64,000 nt of DNA from CBDBCU01 sp965243185 (GCA_965243185.1 OZ251531.1:2852001-2916000), one strand, 5' to 3'. Numbered from the stretch's first letter, positions 51,784 to 61,106 are shown. The notes: generated by a model not told the origin, from the sequence alone. Made by a program: numbers and translations.

Positions 51784-52938
51784 TTAGACGGGGTATTGGT
51801 TGAGGACTTGGCGGGCGATGAGGAGGCGCTGGACTTCGGAGGTGCCTTCGTAGATGGTGGTGACGCGGGCGTCGCGGAAGAGGCGTTCGACGGGGGAGTC
51901 CTTGAAGTAGCCGTAGCCGCCGTGAACCTGGAGGGCTTGGGAGGTGACGTTGACGCACATTTCGGAGGCGATAAGTTTGGCCATTGACGCCGCGTTGATG
52001 TAGGGCTGCCCCTGGTCTTTGAGGGTGGCGGCCTGCATGGTGGTGGTGCGGGCGGCGTATACGGCGGTGGCCATATCGGCCAGCATAAACTGGATGGCTT
52101 GGTGCTGGGCGATGGGGCGGCCGAAGGTTTCCCGCTGTTGGGCGTAGCGGACGGCGGCCTCGAGGGCGGCTTGGCCGATGCCGACGCACTGGGCGGCGAT
52201 AATGATGCGGCTGGAGTCGAGGATTTCCATAGCGTAGCGGAAGCCGCGGCCGGGTTCGCCGAGGAGGTTTTCGGCGGGAACGGGGGTGTCCTGGAAGACT
52301 ACTTCGTTGGTGCTGGAGGCGCGGATGCCCATTTTGCCGTGCATGGGGGTGATGGTCATACCGGGGGCGTTTTGGGGGACGACGAAGGCGTTGATGCCTT
52401 GGTAGCCCTGGCTGCGGTCTTGGGTGGCAAAGACGACCATGGATTCGGCGACATCGGCGTTGGTGATGAATATTTTGCTGCCGTTGAGGAACCAGGTACC
52501 ATCGCGTTCGACGGCGGTGGTTTGGAGGGCGGCGGCGTCGGAGCCGCCGCCGGGTTCGGTCAAGGCCCAAGCGGCGACGCCCTGGCCGGCGGCGAGGGTG
52601 GGGATGAAGCGCTGCTTTTGTTCGGCGTTGCCGAAGCGGTAGATGGTGGTGGTACCGAGGGAGAGGTGGGCGATGAGGCTGACGCTGGCGGCGGCGTCGC
52701 CGCGGGCGGTTTCCTCAGCGGCGATGGCGATTTGGCGGTAGCCGCCGCCGCTGCCGCCGTATTGGGGGTCGATGCCGATGCCGGTTAAGCCGAGGCGAGC
52801 CATGCCGTGCCAGTTGGGCCAGTCGAATTCCTCTTTTTCGTCGGCGGCCCGGGCGCGGGGGGCGAGTTCGCGGTCGGCGAAGTCGCGCACGAGGGTTTGG
52901 AGCATGGATTCTGGTTCGTTGAGGGTGGGGTCGGGCAT
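51784..52938 (-). CDS. Acyl-CoA dehydrogenase
   Basis: A 384-residue FAD enzyme: ALTEPGGGSDAAALQT (FAD and substrate), FITNADVAE, and the C-terminal YEGTSEVQRLLIAR with the catalytic Glu. It oxidises a short acyl-CoA to the enoyl-CoA in the cytoplasm. ATG 52938 has AAGGAG 7 nt upstream; the frame continues upstream without homology. The chain length is not determinable. Confidence 0.92.
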   Translation of the reverse strand: MPDPTLNEPESMLQTLVRDFADRELAPRARAADEKEEFDWPNWHGMARLGLTGIGIDPQYGGSGGGYRQIAIAAEETARGDAAASVSLIAHLSLGTTTIYRFGNAEQKQRFIPTLAAGQGVAAWALTEPGGGSDAAALQTTAVERDGTWFLNGSKIFITNADVAESMVVFATQDRSQGYQGINAFVVPQNAPGMTITPMHGKMGIRASSTNEVVFQDTPVPAENLLGEPGRGFRYAMEILDSSRIIIAAQCVGIGQAALEAAVRYAQQRETFGRPIAQHQAIQFMLADMATAVYAARTTTMQAATLKDQGQPYINAASMAKLIASEMCVNVTSQALQVHGGYGYFKDSPVERLFRDARVTTIYEGTSEVQRLLIARQVLNQYPV

Positions 52939-53022
52939 TGGGGTTACTCCTTTTGGGGGGATGGCGGGTTGGGGATATGGGAATGAGTCGCTCCGTTGGT
53001 TAGAGGTTGGGGTGGTTGGCAC

Positions 53023-53487
53023 TTAATCCGGCTGGTGACTGGTTAGTTGGGAAAGGATTGCGATGAAACAGGCGTCAGGGATAATTGGGAAGGGCGTTTG
53101 GCCGTTGAGGATCAGGAGGTCGCGGTCCCGGGTTATCAAGTAGGCGGCTTTGGAGTGAACTGCCAAGTTTATGAATATCTGGTCGTTTGGATCCCGGCAT
53201 TCCGGCAGGGCTGACGGGAGTTGCTCGATAATCAGCTGGCAGTATGGCTCATAAAGGCGCAGCGTCCGGTCGGTGAACTTGGTTGCTTGGTAATGGTCGG
53301 TTGATGCGCTCTGTTTGAGTAGCTCGAGGCGCAGCTCGCGTAAGGTCTCCGGGGTGGCGAGTGGCTTGATGGCGTTTTGTTGCCAAAGCTTGGGCAGATT
53401 GAGCTGTTCTGCGGTTGGCTGGCGCAGGGTTGCGACTAGAGAACTGGTGTCGATGACTACCGGGACGGGGGTGTGGATTTTGGTCAT
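53023..53487 (-). CDS. PIN-domain protein (COG1569-like)
   Basis: A 154-residue PIN domain: VVIDTSSLVATLRQP (first Asp), TLRELRLELLKQS (Glu), CRDPNDQIFINLAVHSKAAYLITRDRDLL (Asp cluster). It is likely an RNase toxin of a type II system. The stop of the preceding gene overlaps its ATG (53484-53487), but that gene codes for TPR repeats, not a usual antitoxin. Confidence 0.85.
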   Translation of the reverse strand: MTKIHTPVPVVIDTSSLVATLRQPTAEQLNLPKLWQQNAIKPLATPETLRELRLELLKQSASTDHYQATKFTDRTLRLYEPYCQLIIEQLPSALPECRDPNDQIFINLAVHSKAAYLITRDRDLLILNGQTPFPIIPDACFIAILSQLTSHQPD

Positions 53488-54254
53488 AGTGTTGCTCCTT
53501 CCATCTGTAGTTCGGCTTGGTCGAGTCGGTAGGCTTGGTCGATGTCTTTTTGGGCCTGCTGGTAATTGCCTAGTTGGATGTGGGCACGTCCCCGGTTGTG
53601 GTAGGGCATTGGGAGTTCAGGGTTGAGCTGAATCGCGAGGTCGAAGCACTGGATCGCCGCGTGGGGATATTCCAGCTCAAGGCAAAGGATGCCGAGGCTG
53701 TTGTAATGGATGGGCTCCTGCGGGTCGAGGCTTATGGCGTGGTCTAAATGTTGCCAGGCGGCTGCGTAGTCGCCGGCTTCGAGGTCCGCTAGTCCGGCAT
53801 TGCCGTGGGCGATGTCCAAAGTTTCGTCCAGAACCAGGGCTTGGTTGAAGTATTGGGCGGCAGGTTCCAAGTCGCCAATTTCCAGATAGACCAAGCCGAG
53901 GTTGTTCCAGGCGAGGGCGAAGCCGGGGTCGAGTTTTACGGCAGCGCGGAGGCAGCGGAAGGCGCGGGGCAGGTCGAAGTCGAGGTATTCGAGGCCGCGA
54001 TTGTTCAGTTGGATGGCTGCGTGGTCAGCGTCGACTTCATAAGGGACCGGGATGGGGGTGAAATAGAGAACGCGGTCGGCGGCGGCCTGTTGGAGGATGA
54101 CCGGTTTAATCCGCTCCGGTTCCAGCTCCCGGAGGTTAACCGGCGGTTTGGGCAACTGGAATTGACCGGGGTTAGCCAGAGGGCGGTCGCGATTGGTAGC
54201 CAAGAGGGGCTTGGCTAGGCGGCGGTAGTTGTAGAGGTCGTTGGCGAGGGCCAT
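53484..54254 (-). CDS. TPR-repeat protein
   Basis: A 256-residue protein with about six tetratricopeptide repeats after residue 90 (LAWNNLGLVYLEIGDLEPAA, IHYNSLGILCLELEYPHAAI, PYHNRGRAHIQLGNYQQAQK). TPRs bind other proteins. ATG 54254 has GAGG upstream; ATG 54299 is an alternative with 15 more residues. It is translationally coupled to the PIN gene by a 4-nt overlap, so it may be its regulator or partner; inference. Confidence 0.82.
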   Translation of the reverse strand: MALANDLYNYRRLAKPLLATNRDRPLANPGQFQLPKPPVNLRELEPERIKPVILQQAAADRVLYFTPIPVPYEVDADHAAIQLNNRGLEYLDFDLPRAFRCLRAAVKLDPGFALAWNNLGLVYLEIGDLEPAAQYFNQALVLDETLDIAHGNAGLADLEAGDYAAAWQHLDHAISLDPQEPIHYNSLGILCLELEYPHAAIQCFDLAIQLNPELPMPYHNRGRAHIQLGNYQQAQKDIDQAYRLDQAELQMEGATL

Positions 54255-54373
54255 AGCGCTGCCTCGTCGGTGGGCGTGGGTGATGTTTTGGGCTTGCATT
54301 TTATCGGGATTTAACGGGGGTGTCAAAGGGATGAGGGCAGCTGGGAATACTGCTAAAAGCAGACGGGAGCGGG

Positions 54374-56035
54374 TTAGAAGGCGATTTCGCCTTGCTGTTC
54401 GCCGAAGATGCTGCGGAAGATTTGGCAGATTTCGCCGAGGGTGCAGTAGTTTTCGATACATTCCAAGGTGGCGGGGATGGTGTTGTCGGTTGAGCGGGCG
54501 ACTTCGGCCAAGGCGCTCAGGGATTTTTGGACGGCGGTGTTGTCGCGGGTTTGGCGGAGTTCGGCCAGGCGTTGGGTTTGCTGCTGGGCTACGGCGGGGT
54601 CGACGCGGAGGAGGCTGCCTGCCGGGGGCGTAGGGTCGGTGACATAGCGGTTGACGCCGACGATGGTACGGTCGCCGCGGTCGACTTCCTGCTGGTGGCG
54701 GTAGGCGGATTCGCCGATTTCGCGGACTTGGAAGCCTTGTTCGATGGCGGCGACGGCGCCGCCCATTTGGTCGATGCGGCGGATGTAGTCGAGGGCGGCT
54801 TGTTCTAATTGGTCGGTGAGGGTTTCGATATACCAGGAGCCGCCGAGGGGGTCGACGACGTCGGCGATGCCGCTTTCGTGGGCGAGGATTTGCTGGGTGC
54901 GGAGGGAGAGTTGGGCGGATTCCTCGGTAGGCAAGCCGAGGGCTTCGTCGCGGGAGTTGACATGGAGGGATTGGGCGCCGCCGAGGATGGCGGCGAGGGC
55001 TTGGACGGTACTGCGGATGAGGTTGTTGTCGGGCTGCTGGGCGGTAAGGGAGACGCCGGCGGTTTGGGTGTGGAAACGGAGCATCATGGAGCGGGGGTCT
55101 TGGGCGTGGAAGCGGTTTTGCATCAGGTGGGCCCAGAGGCGGCGGGCGGCGCGGTATTTGGCGATTTCCTCGAGGAGGTTGTTTTGGGCGACGAAGAAGA
55201 AGGAGAGACGGGGGGCGAAGGTGTCGATTTTCAAGCCGGCGTCAAGGGCGGCCTGGACATAGGCGATGGCGTTGGCGAAGGTGAAGGCGAGTTCCTGAAC
55301 GGCGGTGGCGCCGGCTTCGCGGAGGTGGTAGCCGCTGATGCTGATGGTGTTCCAGCGGGGGAGATGGTCGGCACAATACTTGAAGACGTCGACGACGAGG
55401 CGCATGGAGGGACGGGGCGGGTAGGCGTAGGTGCCGCGGGCGATGTATTCTTTGAGGATGTCGTTTTGGAGGGTGCCGCTGAGTTGGTCGGGGGATACGC
55501 CCTGGGTTTTGGCGGCGGCGATGTAGAGGGCGAGGAGGATGGAGGCGGTGGCGTTGATGGTCATGGAGGCACTGACTTGGTCGAGGGGGATGCCGGCGAA
55601 GAGGGTTTGCATATCGTGGAGGCTGCAAATAGGGACGCCGACTTTGCCGACTTCGCCGCGGGACTGGGGGGCGTCGGAGTCGTAGCCGATTTGGGTGGGG
55701 AGGTCGAAGGCGACGGAGAGGCCGGTTTGGCCCTGGTCGAGGAGGTAGCGGAAGCGGTGGTTGGTGTCGGCGGCGGTGGCGTAGCCGGAATACTGGCGCA
55801 TCGTCCAGAGGCGGCCGCGGTACATATTGGGCTGGACGCCGCGGGTGTAGGGGAATTGGCCGGGGTAGCCGATGGCGGGGTTGAGGTGGGCGGGATTTTC
55901 GGGGGCGTAGAGGGGCGCGATGGGGAGGCCGCTGTCGGTGTGGAAGCGGGGGCGGCGTTCCGGGAAGCGTTGGCGGGCGGGTTGGAGGGTTTGTTTCCGC
56001 CATTGTTCGGGGGTTTGAGCCGGGTCGGGGGGCAT
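54374..56035 (-). CDS. Methylmalonyl-CoA mutase, catalytic (large) subunit without B12 domain
   Basis: A 553-residue CoA mutase TIM-barrel subunit. Residues 70-100 hold the substrate tunnel (YRGRLWTMRQYSGYATA). Tyr82 of RQYSGY and Arg200 of YIARGTY are the residues of methylmalonyl-CoA mutases, whereas isobutyryl-CoA and 2-hydroxyisobutyryl-CoA mutases carry Phe/Ile and Gln there. The cobalamin domain is absent and must be a separate gene outside the window. It isomerises methylmalonyl-CoA to succinyl-CoA. ATG 56035 has GGGAG upstream; a longer frame translates repeat sequence. Confidence 0.9.
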   Translation of the reverse strand: MPPDPAQTPEQWRKQTLQPARQRFPERRPRFHTDSGLPIAPLYAPENPAHLNPAIGYPGQFPYTRGVQPNMYRGRLWTMRQYSGYATAADTNHRFRYLLDQGQTGLSVAFDLPTQIGYDSDAPQSRGEVGKVGVPICSLHDMQTLFAGIPLDQVSASMTINATASILLALYIAAAKTQGVSPDQLSGTLQNDILKEYIARGTYAYPPRPSMRLVVDVFKYCADHLPRWNTISISGYHLREAGATAVQELAFTFANAIAYVQAALDAGLKIDTFAPRLSFFFVAQNNLLEEIAKYRAARRLWAHLMQNRFHAQDPRSMMLRFHTQTAGVSLTAQQPDNNLIRSTVQALAAILGGAQSLHVNSRDEALGLPTEESAQLSLRTQQILAHESGIADVVDPLGGSWYIETLTDQLEQAALDYIRRIDQMGGAVAAIEQGFQVREIGESAYRHQQEVDRGDRTIVGVNRYVTDPTPPAGSLLRVDPAVAQQQTQRLAELRQTRDNTAVQKSLSALAEVARSTDNTIPATLECIENYCTLGEICQIFRSIFGEQQGEIAF

Positions 56036-56177
56036 AGGGTTACACTCCCGCGTTGGAGGTTTCGGGTTGGGGATATTGTAACCGGATTGGGGGTTGGGGG
56101 CAATTGGGTTGGTTTCTGGGGCTTTTTCTGGGGGGAATAGTGAAGATATGGGGGATGGTTTGAGTTGGGGGAACGGC

Positions 56178-56226
56178 GGGGGAACTTTTGTAAAAGTTCC
56201 CCCGCACCCCCTCAAAACTTTTTGAG
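56178..56226 (+). repeat. Double-palindrome repeat, copy g
   Basis: The same element, ending 28 nt from the stop of secreted paralogue 3. Confidence 0.88.
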
Positions 56227-56253
56227 TTGGGGGAGGGCTGGCCGGGTAGGGGG

Positions 56254-57145
56254 TTAGCGGCGGCGGACGCGGACTTTCTTTTCGCAGGTGGCGCGCCAGG
56301 TGCGGGCCTGGCGGGCCTGGTATTGCCAGTTGTTGGGGTTAGAGTTCACATTGCCGCTGTATTCCCAATACTCGGTGCCGGAGATCGAGCTGAGAACGCG
56401 CGGATAACCTTTTTGGCGGCAATACTCGGCGGCGGCGGTGTCGGTTAACGCCTGCCAAGTGGCGACGGCTTGGCTGGAGGAAAAGCCGGAGGGCGGGCTG
56501 GTGGTAAAAGCCTCCCGGGCCTCCTGTCGAGCATCGACAGGCGTATTACGAGGGGGAACGCCGTTAGAGCCGAAGGGCGAACGGAGCCGGCGGGAGTTGT
56601 CCTCGGGGACAAGCAGTTGCTTTTTTACGGTTTTCCAGCGGCGGCGCTGCTCCCGGGGGAATTCAAAGATGAGGTCGCGGGAGACGCCGGTTACACCGGA
56701 TTCCCCGTCGGTGAGGTAGCCCTCTTGGGCGGCGAGGAAGCCGCGGAAGTTGCCGCTTTCGCCGAAATAGACGGTGTCGTCGCGTTCGTTGCGGTGGCGG
56801 CCGGCGGCCCAGGTTTCGGCTTTGGTGAAGGTGTCGGACTGGTCGATGGCGCAGTAGATGGTTTTGCCGCGGTTGGCGGCGAGGGATTCGAGGATAAGGG
56901 AGACGCGGGCATCGTCGGCGTCAGCAACGGCGGGGGAGGGTTGCCAGTCGGAGCAATCCCAAGGGATGGAACGGGGGGCGGCTTGGGCGACGTCTACATA
57001 GAACAAGCGTTCTGGGGGGGGGTAGTTCGGAATTGGAGCGGGTGAGGGCCGGGGCGGTGCTGCTGCTTTGGACAAAGGCGGCGGCGACCAGGAGCAGGGA
57101 CAGGCTGGTCAGGGAGAGGATTAGTTTGAGGGGCAAGGGGAGCAT
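56254..57145 (-). CDS. Secreted constant/variable protein, paralogue 3; body in +1 frame after C9 tract
   Basis: ATG 57145 (GGAGG site) begins MLPLPLKLILSLTSLSLLLV, a signal peptide. The frame runs to SNSELPPP at nine C; the body continues in +1 and the joined product is 296 residues. The constant domain (FYVDVAQAAPRSIPWDCSDW, DQSDTFTKAETWAAGRHRN) matches paralogues 1 and 2. The variable C-terminal half (Arg/Lys hinge RRRWKTVKKQ, then about 120 residues with a conserved-looking end RQARTWRATCEKKVRVRRR) differs from both. An ATG at 57075 could start the body frame without a signal peptide. It is flanked by repeats g and h. Confidence 0.7.
57014..57022 (-). other. C9 homopolymer at the frame junction, paralogue 3
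   Basis: Nine C on the coding strand between CTA and AGA of the signal frame. All three paralogues share this exact length. Confidence 0.85.
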
Positions 57146-57520
57146 AGCCGGGGCCTCCTGGGGGAAAGGTTCGAGGTAGGGTTAGGGTAACAGGATGAGG
57201 CTGGGGTTGTCAACCGGGGAGGTGGGGGGAATTGGGAAAGGATGGGGAGTCGGGATTTCGGTTTTTGGGGGGATGACTATTTCGATAGGCGATAGAATTG
57301 GGGTACGGCGGGGGAACTTTTGTAAAAGTTCCCCCGCACCCCCTCAAAACTTTTGGGTTTGGGGGTGGTTGGGGGTTCGTGGGGGTCTGCTGATGGAGAG
57401 TCGAGATTCCTCGCTGCGCTCGGAATGACATAGGGGAGGGGTTGGGAGTTTGGGAAGTTTTTAAGGGCGGCCTTTCTGGATTCCCACTTTCGTGGGAATG
57501 ACGATTTGACGACGGTGGGG
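57146..57520. other. Gene-free stretch with palindromic repeats
   Basis: Upstream region of secreted paralogue 3. It contains the double palindrome h (57310-57357), an AGATTCCTCG/CGGAATGACAT palindrome (57404-57431) and a GGATTCCCAC/GTGGGAATGACG element (57478-57505). No gene seen. Confidence 0.75.
57310..57357 (+). repeat. Double-palindrome repeat, copy h
   Basis: Same 12-bp-arm palindrome and the following CTCAAAACTTTTGGG. With copy g it brackets secreted paralogue 3. Confidence 0.88.
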
Positions 57521-58411
57521 TTAGGGTTTGGCGGGTAGGGTGGTGTCCGGGGGTTGGATTTGGGGGTGGCGGTGGCGGTTTAGTTTTTGCCAGAGGAGGC
57601 CGCGGCGGGGGGAGAAGAGCATAACCAAGGCAAACAGGAGGGTGGAGATGATGACGATGGCGGGGCCGGTGGGGAGGTCGATGTAGTAGGAGAGGTAGAG
57701 GCCGCCGAGGGTGGAGATCAGGGCGGCGGCGATGCCGGAGAGGATGATGTAGGGGAAGCGGCGGGCAATAAGGGTGCCAATGGAGGCGGGGGTGATGAGC
57801 ATGGCCATTACGAGGACGATGCCGACGGTTTTGAGGGATACGACGGTGGTAACGGCGATGAGGAGGGGGATGAGGTAGCGGAAGAAGGTTACGGGGATGC
57901 CGGAGGCGGCGGCGACGGAGTCGTCGTAGATGGTGAAGATGAGTTCTTTGTAGAAGATGAGGATGATGAAGGCGATGAGGGCGGCGAGGCCAGCGATAAT
58001 AGCGATTTCGTTCCAGGTGGCGCCGAGGACGTTGCCGAAGAGGAAGCTGAAGAGGTCGCCGAAGAAGTTATCGACGCGGCTGACCAGGATGATGCCGAGG
58101 GCGAAGCCGCCGGTGAAGATGAGGCCGATGGCGGTGTCGGGGCGGAGGTGGGAGCGGCGGCTAATCCAGGTGATGGCCAGGGAGGCGGGGATGGCCCAGG
58201 CGAGGGCGCCGAGGAAGACGTTGATGCCGGCGAGGAAGGCGGCGGCGAGGCCGGCGAGGGAGGAGTGGGCGATGGCGTCGCCCATAAAGGCCATGCCTTT
58301 GAGGACGACGAAGGCGCCGACGAGGGAGCAGGAGATGCCGGCGAAGGCGGCGGCGAGGAGGGCGCGGTGCATAAAGGAGAAGGTCCAGGGTTCGAGGAGG
58401 AGGTCGAGCAT
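57521..58411 (-). CDS. Zinc/manganese-type ABC transporter permease (ZnuB-like)
   Basis: A 296-residue permease of the ABC-3 family with about eight membrane helices. The signature EAA-like loop region is seen around SLVGAFVVLKGMAFMGDAIAHSSL. It is downstream of the zinc-binding lipoprotein gene on the same strand. ATG 58411 starts the homology; a longer frame translates repeat sequence. The ATPase subunit gene of the transporter is not in the cluster. Confidence 0.88.
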   Translation of the reverse strand: MLDLLLEPWTFSFMHRALLAAAFAGISCSLVGAFVVLKGMAFMGDAIAHSSLAGLAAAFLAGINVFLGALAWAIPASLAITWISRRSHLRPDTAIGLIFTGGFALGIILVSRVDNFFGDLFSFLFGNVLGATWNEIAIIAGLAALIAFIILIFYKELIFTIYDDSVAAASGIPVTFFRYLIPLLIAVTTVVSLKTVGIVLVMAMLITPASIGTLIARRFPYIILSGIAAALISTLGGLYLSYYIDLPTGPAIVIISTLLFALVMLFSPRRGLLWQKLNRHRHPQIQPPDTTLPAKP

Positions 58412-58495
58412 TTTGGCGTCCTGATATGGGGTGGGGGTTTGGGGCGGGTTGATGCCGGTTGTGGGGGATGGGGTGAACCCAAGGGCTGCCCTGCA

Positions 58496-58663
58496 CTGGA
58501 TTCCCGTTGGCGCGGGAATGACGGGTTTGTTGGTCTGGATTCCCGTTGGCGCGGGAATGACGGGTTGGTCGGTCTGGATTCCCGTTTGCACGGGAATGAC
58601 GGGTTTGTTGGTTCTGGATTCCCGGTAGCGACATCCTTCCCGGTAGCCCGGGAAGGATGTCGC
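58496..58663. repeat. Three tandem REP palindromes and a 16-bp hairpin
   Basis: Three CTGGATTCCCGT/CGGGAATGACGGG palindromes with about 39-bp spacing (58496, 58535, 58574), a partial fourth, and then a perfect 16-bp stem (58628-58643 with 58648-58663, arms starting GCGACATCC). They sit between the zinc-binding lipoprotein and the permease genes and could attenuate transcription. Confidence 0.8.
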
Positions 58664-58691
58664 ACTGGAGACGCCAGGGCCTGGTTCCGGG

Positions 58692-61106
58692 TTAGCGGAG
58701 GTTGGCGGCGAGGGTGTCGGCGTTGGCGCGCATCATTCCGATATAGTCGGGGTAGTCCGGGTGCGGGAGGGAGTAGATGATGCCGACGCCGGCGCCGGCT
58801 TCCCGGGCGGTTTCGTGGACTACGTCCTCCATGAACTGGGGTTCGGTGAAGATGGCGGTGAGGCCGCGGTCGTTGACGAGGTCGAGGACGGCGGCGATGT
58901 CCTGGGCGGACACGTCGCCGCCGTGGCCGCCGACGAAGGCGAGGACTTCGAAGTCGTAGCGGGCGCCGAAGTAGCCAAAGGCGTCGTGGAAAGTTACCAT
59001 AACGCGCTTGTCGGCAGGGATGGTAGCCAGCTGCTGGGCGATGTAGGCGTCGAGTTCCTCGAGTTGGGCGATGTAGGCGGCGGCGTTGGCCCGGTAGTAG
59101 TCGGCGTTGCCCGGGTCGACATGGCTCAGGGCCGTGGCGATTTGGTTGACGTAGTGGACGGCGAAGCGGGGGTTTTGCCAGAAGTGGGGGTCGCCGGCGC
59201 CGTGGTCGTGGCCGTGTTCATCATGTTCGCCGTGGTCGTCGTGGCCGGCTTCCGGGTGGTCGCCTTCGCCGAGAATGCCGACGAAGGCGATTTTGGTGGG
59301 TTTGCCGGCGACGTCCCAATGGGCGACTACTTCCAGGTCGTGGTTGTCGAGGGCGAGGACTTCGCCGGCGCCGGAGTCGGTGATGTAGATGTGGCCGGGG
59401 GCGGTGGCGATATGGGGGCGGCCCCAAAAGCCGGTATCGATGGGGCCGGAGAGGACGTCGCTGCTGGCGGCGAGGAGTTCGCCGTCGTGGGCGTCGTACA
59501 GCCGCACTTCGCCGTCACTCATTACTACGATGAGGAGTTCGCCGTCGTGGCTGAAGGCTACTTGAATGGGGCGGAGGGCGTCGGTGGCGGGAATCATCTG
59601 CTCCATGGCGCCGTCCTCGGGTTCCACGAGGTAGAGGCCGACGGCGGAACCGAGGGCAAAGAAGTGGTCGAGACCTTTGTAGCCCCAAACGGAGGTGAGG
59701 CGGAAGTCGTCGGGGGAGCCGGCCGGGGCGGGGATGAAGGAATGGGAGAATTCGCCGTGGTCGGCTTCGAGAGCAAGGACGCCGCCGGCGCAGCCGAACA
59801 TAGCGATATGGCCGTTGCTGGCGTCGCCGTGGAGTTGGGGGCAGCCGTCGGGGGCGGAATAGAGGATGTTGCCGTCCAGGTCGCGGATGTCGGCGCCGAT
59901 GGGCAGGCGGTATTCCTCCGGGTTGGAGGCGTAGTCCGGGTGCTGGGGGGTGATGGCAAAGAGGTTGTCCTCCAGCGGTACGGCGGCGCCGTGGTGGGGG
60001 CCGATGGCGAAGCGGACCGGGCGGTAGGCAGCGCCTTGGGCGGCCAGTTCTTGAGCGTTAATGAGGATTACTTCGCCGGAGCCGTCGTAGTAGATGGCGG
60101 CCCAGTCGGAGTAGATGTAGAGATGCACGGGCCGGTCCCCGGCCAGGTCAACGCCTACCGGCTGGAATTCGGATTCGACCAGGTCGAAGTGGCCGTCGTG
60201 GGGTTCGAGGTAGATGCCGCCGTCGAGGATGTGGACGGTGTTGGCGTCGCTGGAGACGGCGATGGCGTAGCGGCCATTGGCGAATTTGTAGATGCGGCCG
60301 GCGCGGGAGCCCATGTCGAAGGCGTTGTTGGCGACGGTGTTTTCCTCGAGGTCGATGATGGAGAGGGCGCCGGTTTCGCCATCGCCGATGAGGAGGCGGC
60401 CGTGGACTTCGGTCATTTCATCGCCATGGTCGTCAGCGTGGTCGGCCATTTCCGCGGCGTGGTCGTGGTCATGGTCGCCGTCAGGGAAAGGGAGTTCGAC
60501 CAGTTCCGCGGGTTCCAGTCCGTCGGAGAGTTCCGTCCATACGGCGCTGCCGCCGGCTTGTGCGATTACGGAGTCGACGGACGGGGACAGGCCAGTGCCG
60601 TTGCTGAAAATCAAATCAGCCTGGGCCAGGCGGACGCTGTCCTGGGTGGAGGTGCGGTAGGAATGGACGTCGGCGCCCAAGGGGGACAAGACCTCGACAT
60701 TTACGCGGTCGCCGCCGACTTGGCGGACAAAGTCGGCGGTGACGGCCATATCGGCAACTACTTGCAGCTGCGGAGCCGAGGCGGCCGTGGATTCGGCGTT
60801 GGCGGCCGGCGCCGGGGTAGCCGGGTCTGCGGCGGCCGCGGGAGCCGGCGCGGCCGGGGCGACAGCACCGGAGGCGGCGTTGGCGGCCGGGGCCGCCGGG
60901 TTCGCGGCGCTCGAGGCGGCCGGGGCGGCCGCGCCGGAGGCGGCCGGAGCAGCGGCGGGCGGTTCGGCGACGGGCTGGTTGGCGCTGCCGCAGGCGACCA
61001 GGAGCAGGGCGAGGAGGGAGAGCAGGCCGAGGGCGTACCGGGCGGTAAGCCGGCGGCGGATTCCGCCAAGGCGGTTAGAGAGATTGGGGGGTACCGGGTT
61101 TTCCAT
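58692..61106 (-). CDS. Zinc-binding lipoprotein (ZnuA/AztC-like) with AztD-like beta-propeller inserted in its His-rich loop
   Basis: An 804-residue protein. Signal peptide ends at Cys39 (LLALLLVAC, lipobox), then an Ala/Pro linker to about residue 110. The N-lobe of a cluster-9 binding protein follows (LQVVADMAVTADFVRQVGGD, SPLGADVHSY). A first His-rich loop (DGDHDHDHAAE) leads to about 350 residues of beta-propeller of AztD type (GCPQLHGDASNGHIAMFGCA), then a second His-rich segment and the C-lobe (DPHFWQNPRFAVHY, VTFHDAFGYF, TEPQFMEDV). The Zn ligands His, His, His and Glu are present. In other bacteria AztD is a separate zinc chaperone of AztC. Zur-type sites lie upstream. Confidence 0.85.
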   Translation of the reverse strand: MENPVPPNLSNRLGGIRRRLTARYALGLLSLLALLLVACGSANQPVAEPPAAAPAASGAAAPAASSAANPAAPAANAASGAVAPAAPAPAAAADPATPAPAANAESTAASAPQLQVVADMAVTADFVRQVGGDRVNVEVLSPLGADVHSYRTSTQDSVRLAQADLIFSNGTGLSPSVDSVIAQAGGSAVWTELSDGLEPAELVELPFPDGDHDHDHAAEMADHADDHGDEMTEVHGRLLIGDGETGALSIIDLEENTVANNAFDMGSRAGRIYKFANGRYAIAVSSDANTVHILDGGIYLEPHDGHFDLVESEFQPVGVDLAGDRPVHLYIYSDWAAIYYDGSGEVILINAQELAAQGAAYRPVRFAIGPHHGAAVPLEDNLFAITPQHPDYASNPEEYRLPIGADIRDLDGNILYSAPDGCPQLHGDASNGHIAMFGCAGGVLALEADHGEFSHSFIPAPAGSPDDFRLTSVWGYKGLDHFFALGSAVGLYLVEPEDGAMEQMIPATDALRPIQVAFSHDGELLIVVMSDGEVRLYDAHDGELLAASSDVLSGPIDTGFWGRPHIATAPGHIYITDSGAGEVLALDNHDLEVVAHWDVAGKPTKIAFVGILGEGDHPEAGHDDHGEHDEHGHDHGAGDPHFWQNPRFAVHYVNQIATALSHVDPGNADYYRANAAAYIAQLEELDAYIAQQLATIPADKRVMVTFHDAFGYFGARYDFEVLAFVGGHGGDVSAQDIAAVLDLVNDRGLTAIFTEPQFMEDVVHETAREAGAGVGIIYSLPHPDYPDYIGMMRANADTLAANLR

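Noticed and set aside
54809..56140. 443-codon Gly/Val-rich frame opposite methylmalonyl-CoA mutase
   Set aside because: Low-complexity antisense shadow; no recognisable domain.
58496..58663. CRISPR array
   Set aside because: The three repeats are palindromic REP elements with spacers that are nearly identical, and there are no cas genes.
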